Below, piece after piece: positions 44,086 to 53,283 of a stretch of 64,000 nt of DNA. Location: positions 6,138,001-6,202,000 of the forward strand of contig NZ_CP045118.1 in NCBI RefSeq assembly GCF_009189165.1, written 5' to 3'. Position 1 is the stretch's first letter. Each line of letters opens with the position of its first letter. The notes below the pieces were generated by a model that did no database searches, was not told the DNA's origin, and saw nothing but the letters and a program-made list of their open reading frames with translations. A program made the translations under genes and the position numbers. Origin of the DNA: Pseudomonas sp. SCB32. Lineage in GTDB: Bacteria; Pseudomonadota; Gammaproteobacteria; Pseudomonadales; Pseudomonadaceae.

Positions 44086-46929
44086 TCAGTGCCGGCCGAC
44101 GCTCCTCAGCATCTCCAGGCAATCCCCCGCCGCCAGCGGCGGGCTGATCAGGAAGCCCTGGATCTCGTCGCAGCCGTGGGCGCGCAGGAAGCCCAGCTGT
44201 TCGGCGTGCTCGACCCCCTCCGCCACCACCTTCAGTTCCAGGCTGTGCGCCATGGCGATGATCGCCCGGGTGATGGCCGCGTCCTCGCCTTGCTGCGACA
44301 GGTCGCGGATAAAGGTCTGGTCGATCTTCACGTAGTCCACCGGGAAGCGCTTGAGGTAGCTGAGCGAGGAATAGCCGGTGCCGAAGTCGTCGATGGCCAG
44401 CTTCACGCCCATCTCGCGCAGCTGGCGGAAGGTCGTGGTGACACTCTCGACGTTGTCCAGCAGCTGGCTCTCGGTCAACTCCAGTTCCAGCAGGTGCGAC
44501 GGCAGGCCGGTTTCATCGAGCACGGTGCGCACCAGCTCGACCAGGTTGCCGGTGCGCAGCTGATGCACCGAAAGGTTCACCGAGACCCGCAGCTCATGAC
44601 CCTGTTGCTGCCACTCGCGGGCCTGGCGGCAGGCGCGGCGCAGGACGAACTCACCGATGGCGCCGATCAGCCCGGTTTCCTCGGCCAGGCCGATGAAGTC
44701 GCCCGGCGGCACCATGCCCATTTCCGGGTGGCGCCAGCGCACCAGCGCCTCGGCACTGTCCAGGCGCTCGTTGGCGAGGTTCAGCTTGGGCTGGTAATGC
44801 ACGTCCAGCTGGCCTTCGTCGATGGCCTTGCGTAGCCGGGTTTCCAGCTGCAGGCGCTCCAGGGTGCAGGCCTGCAGGTTGTCGGTGAAGAACTGGAAGG
44901 TGTTGCCGCCCAGGTGCTTGGCGTGATGCATGGCCATGTTGGCCTGGCTCATCAGCGCGGAGATTTCCCAAGCGTTGTCCGGCAGCAGGCTGATGCCCAC
45001 CGAGGCGCTGATCACCAGTTCGTGGCCGCCTACGGTCATCGGCGCGCGCAGCTTGGCCAGCAGCCGGCTGGACAGGCGCGCCAGCGCGGCAAGGCTGGCG
45101 TAGGAGTCGATCAGCACGGCGAATTCGTTGCCGGACAACCGGGCGATGGTGTCCGCCTCGGGCACCGTCTGGGTCATGCGCCGCGACATCTGCCGCAGCA
45201 GCTGGTCGGCGACTTCGTGGCCGAGGCTGTCGTTGAGCAGCTTGAAGCGGTCCAGGTCGATCAGCAGCAGCGCCGCCGTGCGGCCTTCCTGGCGGGCGCG
45301 CTGGCTGGCCTCATGCAGGCGTTCCTTGAACAGGCTGCGGTTGGCCAACCCGGTGAGTTCGTCATAGTGCGACAGGTAGCGCAGGCGTTCCTCGGCGTCG
45401 CGGCGGGCGGTGAGGTCGGCGAAGAAGCCGACCACGTGGGTCACCTGGCCACGGCCGTCGCGCACCACGTTGAGTTGCAGCCACTGCGGGTACAACTCAC
45501 CGTTCTTGCGCGTCTCGATCAGCTCGCCCTGCCAGGTGCCCTGGCACTCCAGCTCGGCGCGGATCGCCTGGTAGCGGCGCAGGGTCTCCGCCGAGCCCAT
45601 CAGCCGGCTGACGTTGCGCCCCAGCAGTTCCTCGCGGCGATAGCCGGTGAGGCGGGTGAAGGCTTCGTTGAGGGCGAGCAGGCGGTAGTTCGGGTCGAGA
45701 ATGATGATGCCTTCGCTGGCCGCCTCGAACACCGTGGCGGCCAGGCGTTGTTCTTCCTCGCGCTGCTTGCGGGCGGAGATGTCGCAGCGGGTGCCGACCA
45801 TCCGCGTGACCTGCCCGAGGGCGTCACGCTCCATGGCCCGGCCACGGTCCTCGACCCAGACCCAGTGGCCGTCGGCATGGCACACGCGGTATTCGATGCG
45901 GTAGCCGTCGGTGCGGCCCTTGAGGTGCTCGACCAGCGCCCGCCGCAGCAGCGGCAGGTCGTCCGGGTGCAGGCGCGGGCGCAGGTCGTTGCGTACGCTC
46001 TTCACCGCCGCCTGGGTGATGCCGAAGATTTCTTCCAGGTGCGAGTGGTGCACCTCGTCGGTCAGCAGGTTCCAGTCCCACAGCCCCAGCTCGCTGGCTT
46101 CCAGCGCCAGCGCAAGGCGCGCCTCGGTGTGGCTGAGCTGCGCGCTGCCCGCCTCCACCCGTTCCTGCAGGGCATCGCGGGCGCGGCACAGTTCGCGCTC
46201 GGCTCGACGGCGCTGCTCGACTTCACGCTCCAGATCCTGGTTCAGCGCTTCGGCCTGGCAGTTCGCGCGCTCCAGATGCGCCACCAGCGCCTGGGCCTGG
46301 AAGCGCCGCAGCAGGCTGGTATGCACCAGCCGGTGGATCTGCCAGGCCACCACCAGCAACGCCGCCAGCAGGATCACCCCGAGCACTCCCCAGCCCTGCT
46401 GCAGCGGGTTCTCGCTGAGCAGCAGGTAGGAAATCGACGGGAACAGGCAGGGCAAGGCGAAGGTGAGGAAGGCCGGCAGGCTGACCGCATAGGCCACGCT
46501 GGCCGACAGGATTGCGGCGGCGATCAGGCCGAACACCAGGGACTGCTGGAGGAAGGCGTCCGCCGGAACAAGGGCAATGGCGGCGAAGGCCAGGGTCAGT
46601 CCGGAGGCGCCTGCGCCGAACAGGAAGGCGCGCTGCCAGTGCCCGCTGGCCTGGCGTTCGGCGGACGCGGCATGGAAGGCGGATACCTGGATCAGCCGCA
46701 GCACGGCCAGCAGCACTAGCGACACCAGCCAGCCGCAGAGCAGCACGGTGGATACCCGCTCCCACAGCAGGCCGGCACAGGCCAGACCGTTGAGCAGCAT
46801 GAGCAGCGTCGGAACTCGGGACCCCTGATACAGCAGGCGGGTGCGTTCGACGGCAATCTCGTGAGCATACTGCTGGCGGATCTCGGCATGGCTCACCGGA
46901 ATCGCCGAAGGCTCTACATAAGCAGTCAT
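44086..46929 (-). CDS. Membrane PAS-PAS-GGDEF-EAL cyclic-di-GMP protein
   Basis: A protein of 947 aa. About six to seven TM helices (residues 42-195) form an N-terminal membrane sensor, followed by a coiled coil, two PAS/PAC domains (about 270-390 and 395-510), GGDEF (about 515-680) and EAL (about 690-945). The GGDEF active site reads SGNEF, and the inhibitory RxxD site five residues before is PEAD, so cyclase activity is doubtful. The EAL domain keeps its residues: EALVRW, the Asn in VNLSVHQL, ELTES, IDDFGTG, VKIDQ and VVAEGVEH. It is probably an active phosphodiesterase. It is convergent with the cytochrome gene and last in the denitrification island. Confidence 0.92.
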   Translation of the reverse strand: MTAYVEPSAIPVSHAEIRQQYAHEIAVERTRLLYQGSRVPTLLMLLNGLACAGLLWERVSTVLLCGWLVSLVLLAVLRLIQVSAFHAASAERQASGHWQRAFLFGAGASGLTLAFAAIALVPADAFLQQSLVFGLIAAAILSASVAYAVSLPAFLTFALPCLFPSISYLLLSENPLQQGWGVLGVILLAALLVVAWQIHRLVHTSLLRRFQAQALVAHLERANCQAEALNQDLEREVEQRRRAERELCRARDALQERVEAGSAQLSHTEARLALALEASELGLWDWNLLTDEVHHSHLEEIFGITQAAVKSVRNDLRPRLHPDDLPLLRRALVEHLKGRTDGYRIEYRVCHADGHWVWVEDRGRAMERDALGQVTRMVGTRCDISARKQREEEQRLAATVFEAASEGIIILDPNYRLLALNEAFTRLTGYRREELLGRNVSRLMGSAETLRRYQAIRAELECQGTWQGELIETRKNGELYPQWLQLNVVRDGRGQVTHVVGFFADLTARRDAEERLRYLSHYDELTGLANRSLFKERLHEASQRARQEGRTAALLLIDLDRFKLLNDSLGHEVADQLLRQMSRRMTQTVPEADTIARLSGNEFAVLIDSYASLAALARLSSRLLAKLRAPMTVGGHELVISASVGISLLPDNAWEISALMSQANMAMHHAKHLGGNTFQFFTDNLQACTLERLQLETRLRKAIDEGQLDVHYQPKLNLANERLDSAEALVRWRHPEMGMVPPGDFIGLAEETGLIGAIGEFVLRRACRQAREWQQQGHELRVSVNLSVHQLRTGNLVELVRTVLDETGLPSHLLELELTESQLLDNVESVTTTFRQLREMGVKLAIDDFGTGYSSLSYLKRFPVDYVKIDQTFIRDLSQQGEDAAITRAIIAMAHSLELKVVAEGVEHAEQLGFLRAHGCDEIQGFLISPPLAAGDCLEMLRSVGRH

Positions 46930-47106
46930 AGGCGTTTTTCTTGTAGGTTCTGGCCTAGGAGTCGGCGGAGCATAACCGAGGACAATCCTCCGCTAACAGC
47001 ATCACAGATGGCATTTGGCCGGCTGCCTGCCCAACTTTCGTCGGGAATCCGCCGGACGGCGGGCCGGTTTGCCCGGGTTTCGGCCCCACCGGTAGAATGC
47101 CGCCCC

Positions 47107-49287
47107 ATGAATGACGACCTCTCCCTCCTGCTCAACTCCCTCAATGACCCGCAGCGCCAGGCCGTGGCCGCGCCGCTGGGGCGCCAGCGCGTGCTCGCTG
47201 GCGCCGGGTCCGGCAAGACCCGCGTGCTGGTGCACCGCATCGCCTGGCTGATCCAGGTGGAGCGCGCCTCGCCGCACAGCATCCTGGCCGTGACCTTCAC
47301 CAACAAGGCCGCCGCCGAGATGCGCGCGCGGATCGAGCAGCTACTGGGGATCAACCCGGCGGGCATGTGGGTCGGCACCTTCCACGGCCTGGCCCACCGC
47401 CTGCTGCGTGCGCACTGGCAGGAAGCCGGGCTGCCGGAGAACTTCCAGATCCTCGACAGCGACGACCAACTGCGCCTGGTCAAGCGCGTGGTGCGCGAGT
47501 TGGGGCTGGACGAGCAACGCTGGCCGCCGCGCCAGGCGCAGTGGTTCATCAACGGGCAGAAGGACGAGGGCAACCGCCCGCAGAACATCCAGGCCAGCGG
47601 CGACCTGTACCTGTCGACCATGGTCAGCATCTACCAGGCCTACGAAGAGGCCTGCGCCCGCGCCGGCGTGGTGGACTTCGCCGAGCTGCTGCTGCGCTCG
47701 CTGGACCTCTGGCGCAACCGCCCGAGCCTGCTGGAGCACTACCAACGGCGCTTCCGCCACATCCTGGTGGACGAGTTCCAGGACACCAACGCCGTGCAGT
47801 ACGCCTGGCTGCGCTTCCTCGCCAAGGGAGGCGAGAGCCTGATGGTGGTGGGTGACGACGACCAGTCGATCTACGGCTGGCGCGGCGCGAAGATCGAGAA
47901 CATCCAGCATTTCGCCGATGACTTCGCCGGTACCGAGGACATCCGCCTGGAGCAGAACTACCGCTCCACCGGTACCATCCTGAAGGCCGCCAACGCGCTG
48001 ATCGCCAACAACAGCGGGCGCCTGGGCAAGGAGCTGTGGACCGATGGCGTCGACGGCGACCCGATCACCCTCTACGCCGGCTTCAACGAACACGACGAAG
48101 CGCGCTACATCGTCGAGACCATCGAGGACGCCCTGCGCAAGGACGGCCTGAAACGCAGCGAAATCGCCATCCTCTACCGCTCCAACGCCCAGTCCCGCGT
48201 GCTGGAAGAAGCGTTGCTGCGGGAGAAGATCCCCTACCGCATCTACGGCGGCCAGCGCTTCTTCGAGCGCGCCGAGATCAAGAACGCCCTGGCCTACCTG
48301 CGCCTGATCCGCCTGCGCGACGACGACGCCGCGCTGGAGCGGGTGATCAACGTGCCGCCACGCGGCATCGGCGAGAAGACCGTCGAGGCGATCCGCAACG
48401 CCGCGCGCCTGAACGGCACCTCCATGTGGCGGGCAATCAACGACGTGATCGCCGCCAAGGCCGTGGCCGGCCGCGCCGCCAGCGCGCTGAACGGTTTCCT
48501 GGAAACCGTCGACCTGCTCGCGGTGAAGGTCGAGGGCATGCCGCTGCACCAGATGACCCAGATCGTCATCGAGCAGTCCGGCCTGATCACCTACCACAAG
48601 GAAGAAAAGGGCGAGAAAGGCCAGGCCCGGGTGGAAAACCTGGAAGAACTGGTCAGCGCCGCCCGCGCCTTCGAGACCCCGGACGACGAGGACACCCCAC
48701 CGCTGGTGGCCTTCCTCGACCACACCGCGCTGGAGTCCGGCGACACCCAGGCCGACGCCTTCGAGGACAGCGTGCAGCTGATGACGCTGCACAGCGCCAA
48801 GGGCCTGGAGTTCCCGCTGGTATTCCTCGCCGGCGTGGAAGAAGGGCTGTTCCCGCACAAGATGAGCCTGGAAGAACCGGGCCGTCTGGAAGAAGAACGC
48901 CGCCTGGCCTACGTGGGCATCACCCGTGCCATGCACCGTCTGGTCATGACCTACGCGGAAACCCGCCGCCTGTATGGCAGCGAGACCTACAACAAGGTGT
49001 CGCGCTTCGTCCGCGAAATCCCGCCGAGCCTGATCCAGGAGGTGCGCCTGTCCAACTCGGTGAGCCGTCCGCTGTCGGGCAACCAGCGCAGCGGCAACCT
49101 GTTCAGCGGCGCCAGCGTGCCGGACACCCCCTTCAGCCTCGGCCAGAGCGTGCGCCACCCGCTGTTCGGCGACGGCGTGATCCTCAACTTCGAAGGCTCC
49201 GGCGCCCAGGCACGGGTACAGGTGAACTTCGACAGCGAGGGCAGCAAGTGGCTGATGATGGGTTACGCGAAGCTGGAAGCGATCTGA
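47107..49287 (+). CDS. uvrD: DNA helicase II UvrD
   Basis: A protein of 726 aa, superfamily 1A helicase in nucleotide excision and mismatch repair. Motifs in order are LAGAGSGKTRVL (I), AVTFTNKAAAEM (Ia), LVDEFQDTN (II), VGDDDQSIYGWRGA (III), QNYRSTG (IV), LMTLHSAKGLEFPLVF (V) and AYVGITRAM (VI). The C-terminal Tudor-like tail, VRHPLFGDGVILNFEG, is typical of UvrD. The ATG at 47107 follows the promoter side of the divergent cyclic-di-GMP gene, and a REP follows the stop. Confidence 0.97.
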   Translation: MNDDLSLLLNSLNDPQRQAVAAPLGRQRVLAGAGSGKTRVLVHRIAWLIQVERASPHSILAVTFTNKAAAEMRARIEQLLGINPAGMWVGTFHGLAHRLLRAHWQEAGLPENFQILDSDDQLRLVKRVVRELGLDEQRWPPRQAQWFINGQKDEGNRPQNIQASGDLYLSTMVSIYQAYEEACARAGVVDFAELLLRSLDLWRNRPSLLEHYQRRFRHILVDEFQDTNAVQYAWLRFLAKGGESLMVVGDDDQSIYGWRGAKIENIQHFADDFAGTEDIRLEQNYRSTGTILKAANALIANNSGRLGKELWTDGVDGDPITLYAGFNEHDEARYIVETIEDALRKDGLKRSEIAILYRSNAQSRVLEEALLREKIPYRIYGGQRFFERAEIKNALAYLRLIRLRDDDAALERVINVPPRGIGEKTVEAIRNAARLNGTSMWRAINDVIAAKAVAGRAASALNGFLETVDLLAVKVEGMPLHQMTQIVIEQSGLITYHKEEKGEKGQARVENLEELVSAARAFETPDDEDTPPLVAFLDHTALESGDTQADAFEDSVQLMTLHSAKGLEFPLVFLAGVEEGLFPHKMSLEEPGRLEEERRLAYVGITRAMHRLVMTYAETRRLYGSETYNKVSRFVREIPPSLIQEVRLSNSVSRPLSGNQRSGNLFSGASVPDTPFSLGQSVRHPLFGDGVILNFEGSGAQARVQVNFDSEGSKWLMMGYAKLEAI

Positions 49288-49311
49288 GGCCGCTTCACTC
49301 CGCGCTCAACC

Positions 49312-49360
49312 TGTAGGAGCGCCCCATGGGCGCGAATCGCGGGCATGGCCCGCTCCTACG
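49312..49360. repeat. 49-bp REP palindrome (GGAGCGGGCCATG type), copy 2
   Basis: TGTAGGAGCGCCCCATGGGC and GGGCATGGCCCGCTCCTACG with a slightly degenerate left arm. Between uvrD and the end of the Kef-type gene. Confidence 0.8.
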
Positions 49361-49403
49361 GGTGCGGAGGCTTTCAGCACCTGCGCCAAGTTCGGCAACG
49401 GCA

Positions 49404-51167
49404 TCAATGGTGCTGCCCGCCGCCGCTCTGCTCGAAGGTCTCGATCAGCGCCACCTGCATCCGCGAATGCACGCGGATGAACCAGCGCCAGAACACCGCG
49501 ATCACCAGCGCCGCGATCAGCGCCACGACGACCAGCAGCTCGCCCGGCGGCAGGATGCTCGAACTGAGCGCTGCCAGCAGCAGCATCATGCCGCCCAGCG
49601 ACAGCAGCGGGATCAGCTCGGAAATCACCCGGCGCACCCGCGCCGTATGGCGCCCGGCGCTTTCCGCCTTCACGCCCATTTCCGCCAGCAGCATCGCCAG
49701 CGCCTTGAGCTTGCGGTAGGCGGCGATCAGGAACGGCAGCGACAGCAGCAGCGCGGCGCCCCAGATCAGCGCCTTGTGCAGCGCTTCCTGCTCGACGATA
49801 TCGACCAGCCACTGGGAAATCGTCCCGGCGAAGTAGGCCAGGCCGAAGAAGATGGCGATCACCAGGGTCAGGTTCACCCCCACCTGCAACAGGATGCGGC
49901 GGATCAGCCCGGCGAGGATCGCCTTGTCGCCACGCGGCTTGATGCTGCGCAGCCATTCGCCGTAGAGGCTGAACACCCGCACCATGGGCGGTGGCAGGCT
50001 GCGCCCCAGGTACAACGCCAGCGGGTCGGCGGAGCGGATCAGGTAGGGCGTCAGCAGCGTGGTGATGGCCGACACGCCGACCACCACCGGGTAGAGGAAG
50101 TCGCTGGTCACGCCCAGGCTCATGCCCAGCGCGGCAATAATGAAAGAGAACTCGCCGATCTGCGAAAGGCCCATGCCCACGCGCATCGAGGTGCGCCCAT
50201 CGTTGCCGGCTATGAAAGCGCCAGTCCCGCACGACACCAGTTTGCCCAGCACTACCACCAGGGTGATCACCAGGATCGGCGCGGCGTAGTCCACCAGTAC
50301 TTTCGGGTCGATGGTCAGGCCGATGGCGACGAAGAAGATCGCGCTGAACATGTCGCGCACCGGCTCCATCAGCCGTTCGATCTGAACCAGCTGGCGCGAC
50401 TCGGCCATGATCGCGCCGATCAGGAAGGCGCCCAGGATCATGCTGTATTCCAGCTTCACCACCAGCAGGCAGAAGCCGAAGCACAGGCCCAGCACCGTCA
50501 CCAGCAGCATCTCGTTGCTTTCGAACTTCGCCACGTAGGCCAGCAGGCGCGGCACCAGCAGGATACCGACGACCAGCGCGACGACCATGAACAGGCTGAG
50601 CTTGCCGACGGTGGAGAACACTTGGTCGGCTTCCACCGTGCCGCTCACCGCAATGCCGGAGAATAGCGCGATGATGCCGATACCGAGGATGTCCTCGATG
50701 ATCAGGACGCCGAAGATCAGCTGGGCGAAGCGCTCGTTCTTCATCTTCAGGTCACCCAGGACCTTGATGATGATGGTGGTCGAGGACATCGCCAGGATCG
50801 CGCCGAGGAACAGCGAGTCCATGGTGCTCCAGTCGAACAGCCGGCCGATCTCGAAACCGGCCCAGAGCATCAGGGTGATTTCCAGGAAGGCGGCGATGAA
50901 CGCCGTGGCGCCGACCTGGAACAGCTTGCGCAGGGAGAATTCCAGGCCCAGGCAGAACATCAGGAAGATCACCCCCAGCTCGGCGAGGGTCTTGATCGTC
51001 TCCTGGTCGTGCACCAGGGCGAAGGGCGGGGTGTGCGGGCCGATGATCACCCCGGCGATGATGTAGCCCAGGACCACCGGCTGCTTGAAACGATGGCAGA
51101 GGATGGTGACGAAGCCGGCGATCAGCATGATCACCGCGAGGTCCTGGATGAAATCGATGGCATGCAT
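49404..51167 (-). CDS. Kef/CPA2-family cation:proton antiporter
   Basis: A protein of 587 aa from the ATG at 51167. About eleven to thirteen TM helices with the CPA2 pattern: VVLGYIIAGVIIGP, LGVIFLMFCLGLEFSLRKL, AMSSTTIIIKVLGDL and GLSQIGEFSFIIAALGMSLG. No TrkA-N domain follows. Instead an extra hydrophobic C-terminal part (about 430-560) contains an LIAAYRKLKAL cytosolic loop. It likely exchanges K+ or Na+ for protons. Similar genes are annotated as potassium efflux transporters, but the substrate is not proven. A second family member is at 59111. Confidence 0.85.
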   Translation of the reverse strand: MHAIDFIQDLAVIMLIAGFVTILCHRFKQPVVLGYIIAGVIIGPHTPPFALVHDQETIKTLAELGVIFLMFCLGLEFSLRKLFQVGATAFIAAFLEITLMLWAGFEIGRLFDWSTMDSLFLGAILAMSSTTIIIKVLGDLKMKNERFAQLIFGVLIIEDILGIGIIALFSGIAVSGTVEADQVFSTVGKLSLFMVVALVVGILLVPRLLAYVAKFESNEMLLVTVLGLCFGFCLLVVKLEYSMILGAFLIGAIMAESRQLVQIERLMEPVRDMFSAIFFVAIGLTIDPKVLVDYAAPILVITLVVVLGKLVSCGTGAFIAGNDGRTSMRVGMGLSQIGEFSFIIAALGMSLGVTSDFLYPVVVGVSAITTLLTPYLIRSADPLALYLGRSLPPPMVRVFSLYGEWLRSIKPRGDKAILAGLIRRILLQVGVNLTLVIAIFFGLAYFAGTISQWLVDIVEQEALHKALIWGAALLLSLPFLIAAYRKLKALAMLLAEMGVKAESAGRHTARVRRVISELIPLLSLGGMMLLLAALSSSILPPGELLVVVALIAALVIAVFWRWFIRVHSRMQVALIETFEQSGGGQHH

Positions 51168-51408
51168 GGTCGGCGGTCCTCGCGGCGTGGGGTCTGGGGG
51201 ATCGCGCGGCGGACGGCCTCGCTCAGCGAAGCCTATCATCCGACTTTACCGACAGGCGGTTCTGAAAGAATCAGTAACAGACTGATTTGGAAAGGGAATC
51301 CACGACCCCCATATAGGGCAACAGCGCGAAACAAAATCCGGCTGGCCCTCACAGGCCCCGGCCGGCAACATGACGCGCGTCGATCCACCAACCAAGAGAA
51401 TGACAACG
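51168..51408. other. Intergenic region between divergent transporter and Tim44 genes
   Basis: No gene supported. It is presumably the divergent promoter region; no dyad beyond short imperfect ones was seen. Confidence 0.4.
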
Positions 51409-52284
51409 ATGAAGCGCTTTCTCAGCCTTGCCATGGCCTTCTGTGTCGCCGTGACGCTCAGCCTCGACGTCAACGCCGCCAAGCGTTTCGGTGGCGGCAA
51501 GAGCATGGGCTCGGCGCCGAGCCACCAGACACGCCAGGCGCAACCCAGTGCCGCCCCGACTTCCCCCACCGCGGCTCCTGCCGCCGCCGGTGCTGCCGCT
51601 GGCGCAGCCGGTGCCGCCGCCAAGAGCGGCGCCTCGCGCTGGCTCGGCCCGCTGGCCGGCCTCGCCGCCGGTGGCCTGCTCGCCTCCATGCTGATGGGCG
51701 ACGGCTTCCAGGGCATGCAGTTCCTCGACATCCTGATCATCGCGCTGATCGCGTTCATCGCCTTCCGCTTCATCGCGTCCCGTCGCCGCCAGCAGCAGGG
51801 CCATCAGCCCGCCATGGCCGGCCACGCGCCGATGCAGCGCGAAATGCCGGCCCAGCCGTCGGTCTTCGCTGGCGCCTCGCGTCCGGTCATGGACACCCGT
51901 CCGGTGATCAACGCGCCGAGCTGGTTCGATGAAGCCCGCTTCGTCGGCGCCGCCCGCGAGCACTTCATGGCCCTGCAGCAGCACTGGGACGCCAACGAGA
52001 TGGACAAGATCGCCGAGTTCGTCACCCCGCAGATGCTGCAGTTCCTCAAGCAGGAGCGCGCCGACCTGGGCGACGGCTACCAGTCGACCTACATCGACAA
52101 CCTCGATGCGCAGCTGGAAGGCGTCGACGACAACGCCGAGAAGACCATCGCCACGCTGACCTTCAGCGGCGTGTCGAAGACCTCGCGCTTCGACCAGGGC
52201 GAGCCCTTCAGCGAAAGCTGGCGCATGGAACGTGCCCAGGGCGAGAACCAGCCCTGGCTGGTGGCGGGTATCCGTCAGAACTGA
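51409..52284 (+). CDS. Tim44-like domain membrane protein
   Basis: A protein of 291 aa. A signal peptide (LSLAMAFCVAVTLSLDVNA) is followed by an Ala/Pro/Gly-rich segment, one TM helix near 105-122 (FLDILIIALIAFIAFRFI), and a C-terminal Tim44-like domain (about 150-290): FVGAAREHFMALQQHWDANEMD, then PQMLQFLKQER. Bacterial Tim44 proteins are widespread, membrane linked and poorly characterised. The ATG at 51409 is chosen over one at 51400 for better Shine-Dalgarno spacing. An intrinsic terminator follows the stop. Confidence 0.85.
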   Translation: MKRFLSLAMAFCVAVTLSLDVNAAKRFGGGKSMGSAPSHQTRQAQPSAAPTSPTAAPAAAGAAAGAAGAAAKSGASRWLGPLAGLAAGGLLASMLMGDGFQGMQFLDILIIALIAFIAFRFIASRRRQQQGHQPAMAGHAPMQREMPAQPSVFAGASRPVMDTRPVINAPSWFDEARFVGAAREHFMALQQHWDANEMDKIAEFVTPQMLQFLKQERADLGDGYQSTYIDNLDAQLEGVDDNAEKTIATLTFSGVSKTSRFDQGEPFSESWRMERAQGENQPWLVAGIRQN

Positions 52285-52303
52285 TCCTGCGCGCAACACT
52301 GGA

Positions 52304-52330
52304 AAAGCCCGGCCCTGGCCGGGCTTTTTC
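52304..52330 (+). terminator. Terminator after the Tim44-like gene
   Basis: AAGCCCGGCC-CTG-GCCGGGCTT followed by TTTC, a strong intrinsic terminator on the plus strand, about 20 bp after the stop. Confidence 0.88.
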
Positions 52331-52473
52331 GTTTCCCGGTGAAGTTCAGCGCTCTTTCCTGGCTGGACGAAGGAACCGCCCGTCCGGACGCCGCCACGGC
52401 AGTGGCCTTGCGCCAAGTGCCGGCTACTACTGTATAAAGCGCGCCACTATCCAGACGTAGAGAGGCCCCGCCT

Positions 52474-52875
52474 GTGGAAGATGTGATCGAGAAGCTGCGT
52501 GAAGCGAACGAGCCGGTTCCCGTCCCCCTGGAATTGCCGGACGAAGAACTGCTGGTGGAGATCGAAGAAGCCCTGCTGATAGGCATTCCGTCGGAATTTC
52601 GTGAGTTTCTCCTGCAGGTCAGCGATGTGATTTATGGCCGTCTGGAACCGGTCACGGTGACCGATCCGCACTCCCATACCTACCTGCCGGAGGTGGCTGC
52701 CGTCGCCTGGTCGATGGGCCTGCCGCGCGAGCTGATCCCGCTCTGCGCCGATGGTGAGGACTATTACGCGGTGGCCGAGGACGGCGAAGTGGTGCTCTGG
52801 GCCGACGGCGAACTCACCGAGGAGACCTGGGACTCGGTGTGGACCTGGGCACGCGACGTATGGCTCGAGACCTGA
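52474..52875 (+). CDS. SMI1/KNR4 (SUKH)-like protein
   Basis: A protein of 133 aa from a GTG at 52474 with AGAGG upstream. The pattern IPSEFREFLLQVSDVIYG, then YLPEVAAVAW, ELIPLCADGEDYYAVAEDGEVVLW, fits the SUKH fold. SUKH proteins are often immunity proteins, but many Pseudomonas carry a stand-alone, conserved copy with no toxin next to it, as here. Very acidic overall. Function unknown. Confidence 0.78.
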   Translation: MEDVIEKLREANEPVPVPLELPDEELLVEIEEALLIGIPSEFREFLLQVSDVIYGRLEPVTVTDPHSHTYLPEVAAVAWSMGLPRELIPLCADGEDYYAVAEDGEVVLWADGELTEETWDSVWTWARDVWLET

Positions 52876-52984
52876 ACCGAGGCTTCGGAATTTCCTGACA
52901 CTTCGATGGTCTCACTGGCAACTCACCGTACCTTCGGCCCTTTTGCTGTCCAGGCCAGGCACGATGCCTTGTTGTGGAGACGCT

Positions 52985-53197
52985 ATGAAGTTCAAAGCCC
53001 TGTTCACCTGCCTGTTGCTGCTCGGCCTCGCCGGTTGCGCCGACAAGGCCGTGGTGACGCTGCAGGATGGCAGCGAAATCCTGGTGAAGGATCACTCTGA
53101 TTACGACAAATACAATGACTACTACGAATTCGAGCAGCTCAATGGCGACACCATCCTGATCAAGAAGGACAACGTCCGCTTCATCAAGACGCCCTGA
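52985..53197 (+). CDS. Small lipoprotein of the YgdI/YgdR type
   Basis: A protein of 70 aa. Signal MKFKALFTCLLLLGLAGC with lipobox LAGC and Cys18. The mature part is a short SH3-like beta domain: VVTLQDGSEILVKDHSDYDK, then EFEQLNGDTILIKKDNVRFI. That resembles YgdI/YgdR lipoproteins (DUF903). Real start at 52985; GGAGACGCT precedes it. Function unknown. Confidence 0.82.
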   Translation: MKFKALFTCLLLLGLAGCADKAVVTLQDGSEILVKDHSDYDKYNDYYEFEQLNGDTILIKKDNVRFIKTP

Positions 53198-53283
53198 GTG
53201 CCGACAGGGTGAGATGCCGATCAGCGAGGTGGTGAGCGCAGCGCTCGCACTCCGGGCTGATCCTATCCGCTTAGCTGTGGGGG

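Noticed and set aside
44078..44098. Terminator after the c551 gene
   Set aside because: GGCCGGC/GCCGGCC hairpin is strong, but no T-run follows on either strand, so it was not listed as a terminator.
47341..49158. A 605-codon open frame opposite uvrD
   Set aside because: Composition (low-complexity His/Val/Leu/Gly) is that of an antisense frame of a GC-rich gene; uvrD motifs are complete on the plus strand.
52474..52875. SUKH protein as T6SS or contact-toxin immunity
   Set aside because: No toxin gene is adjacent, it is distant from the T6SS, and stand-alone copies are common in Pseudomonas.
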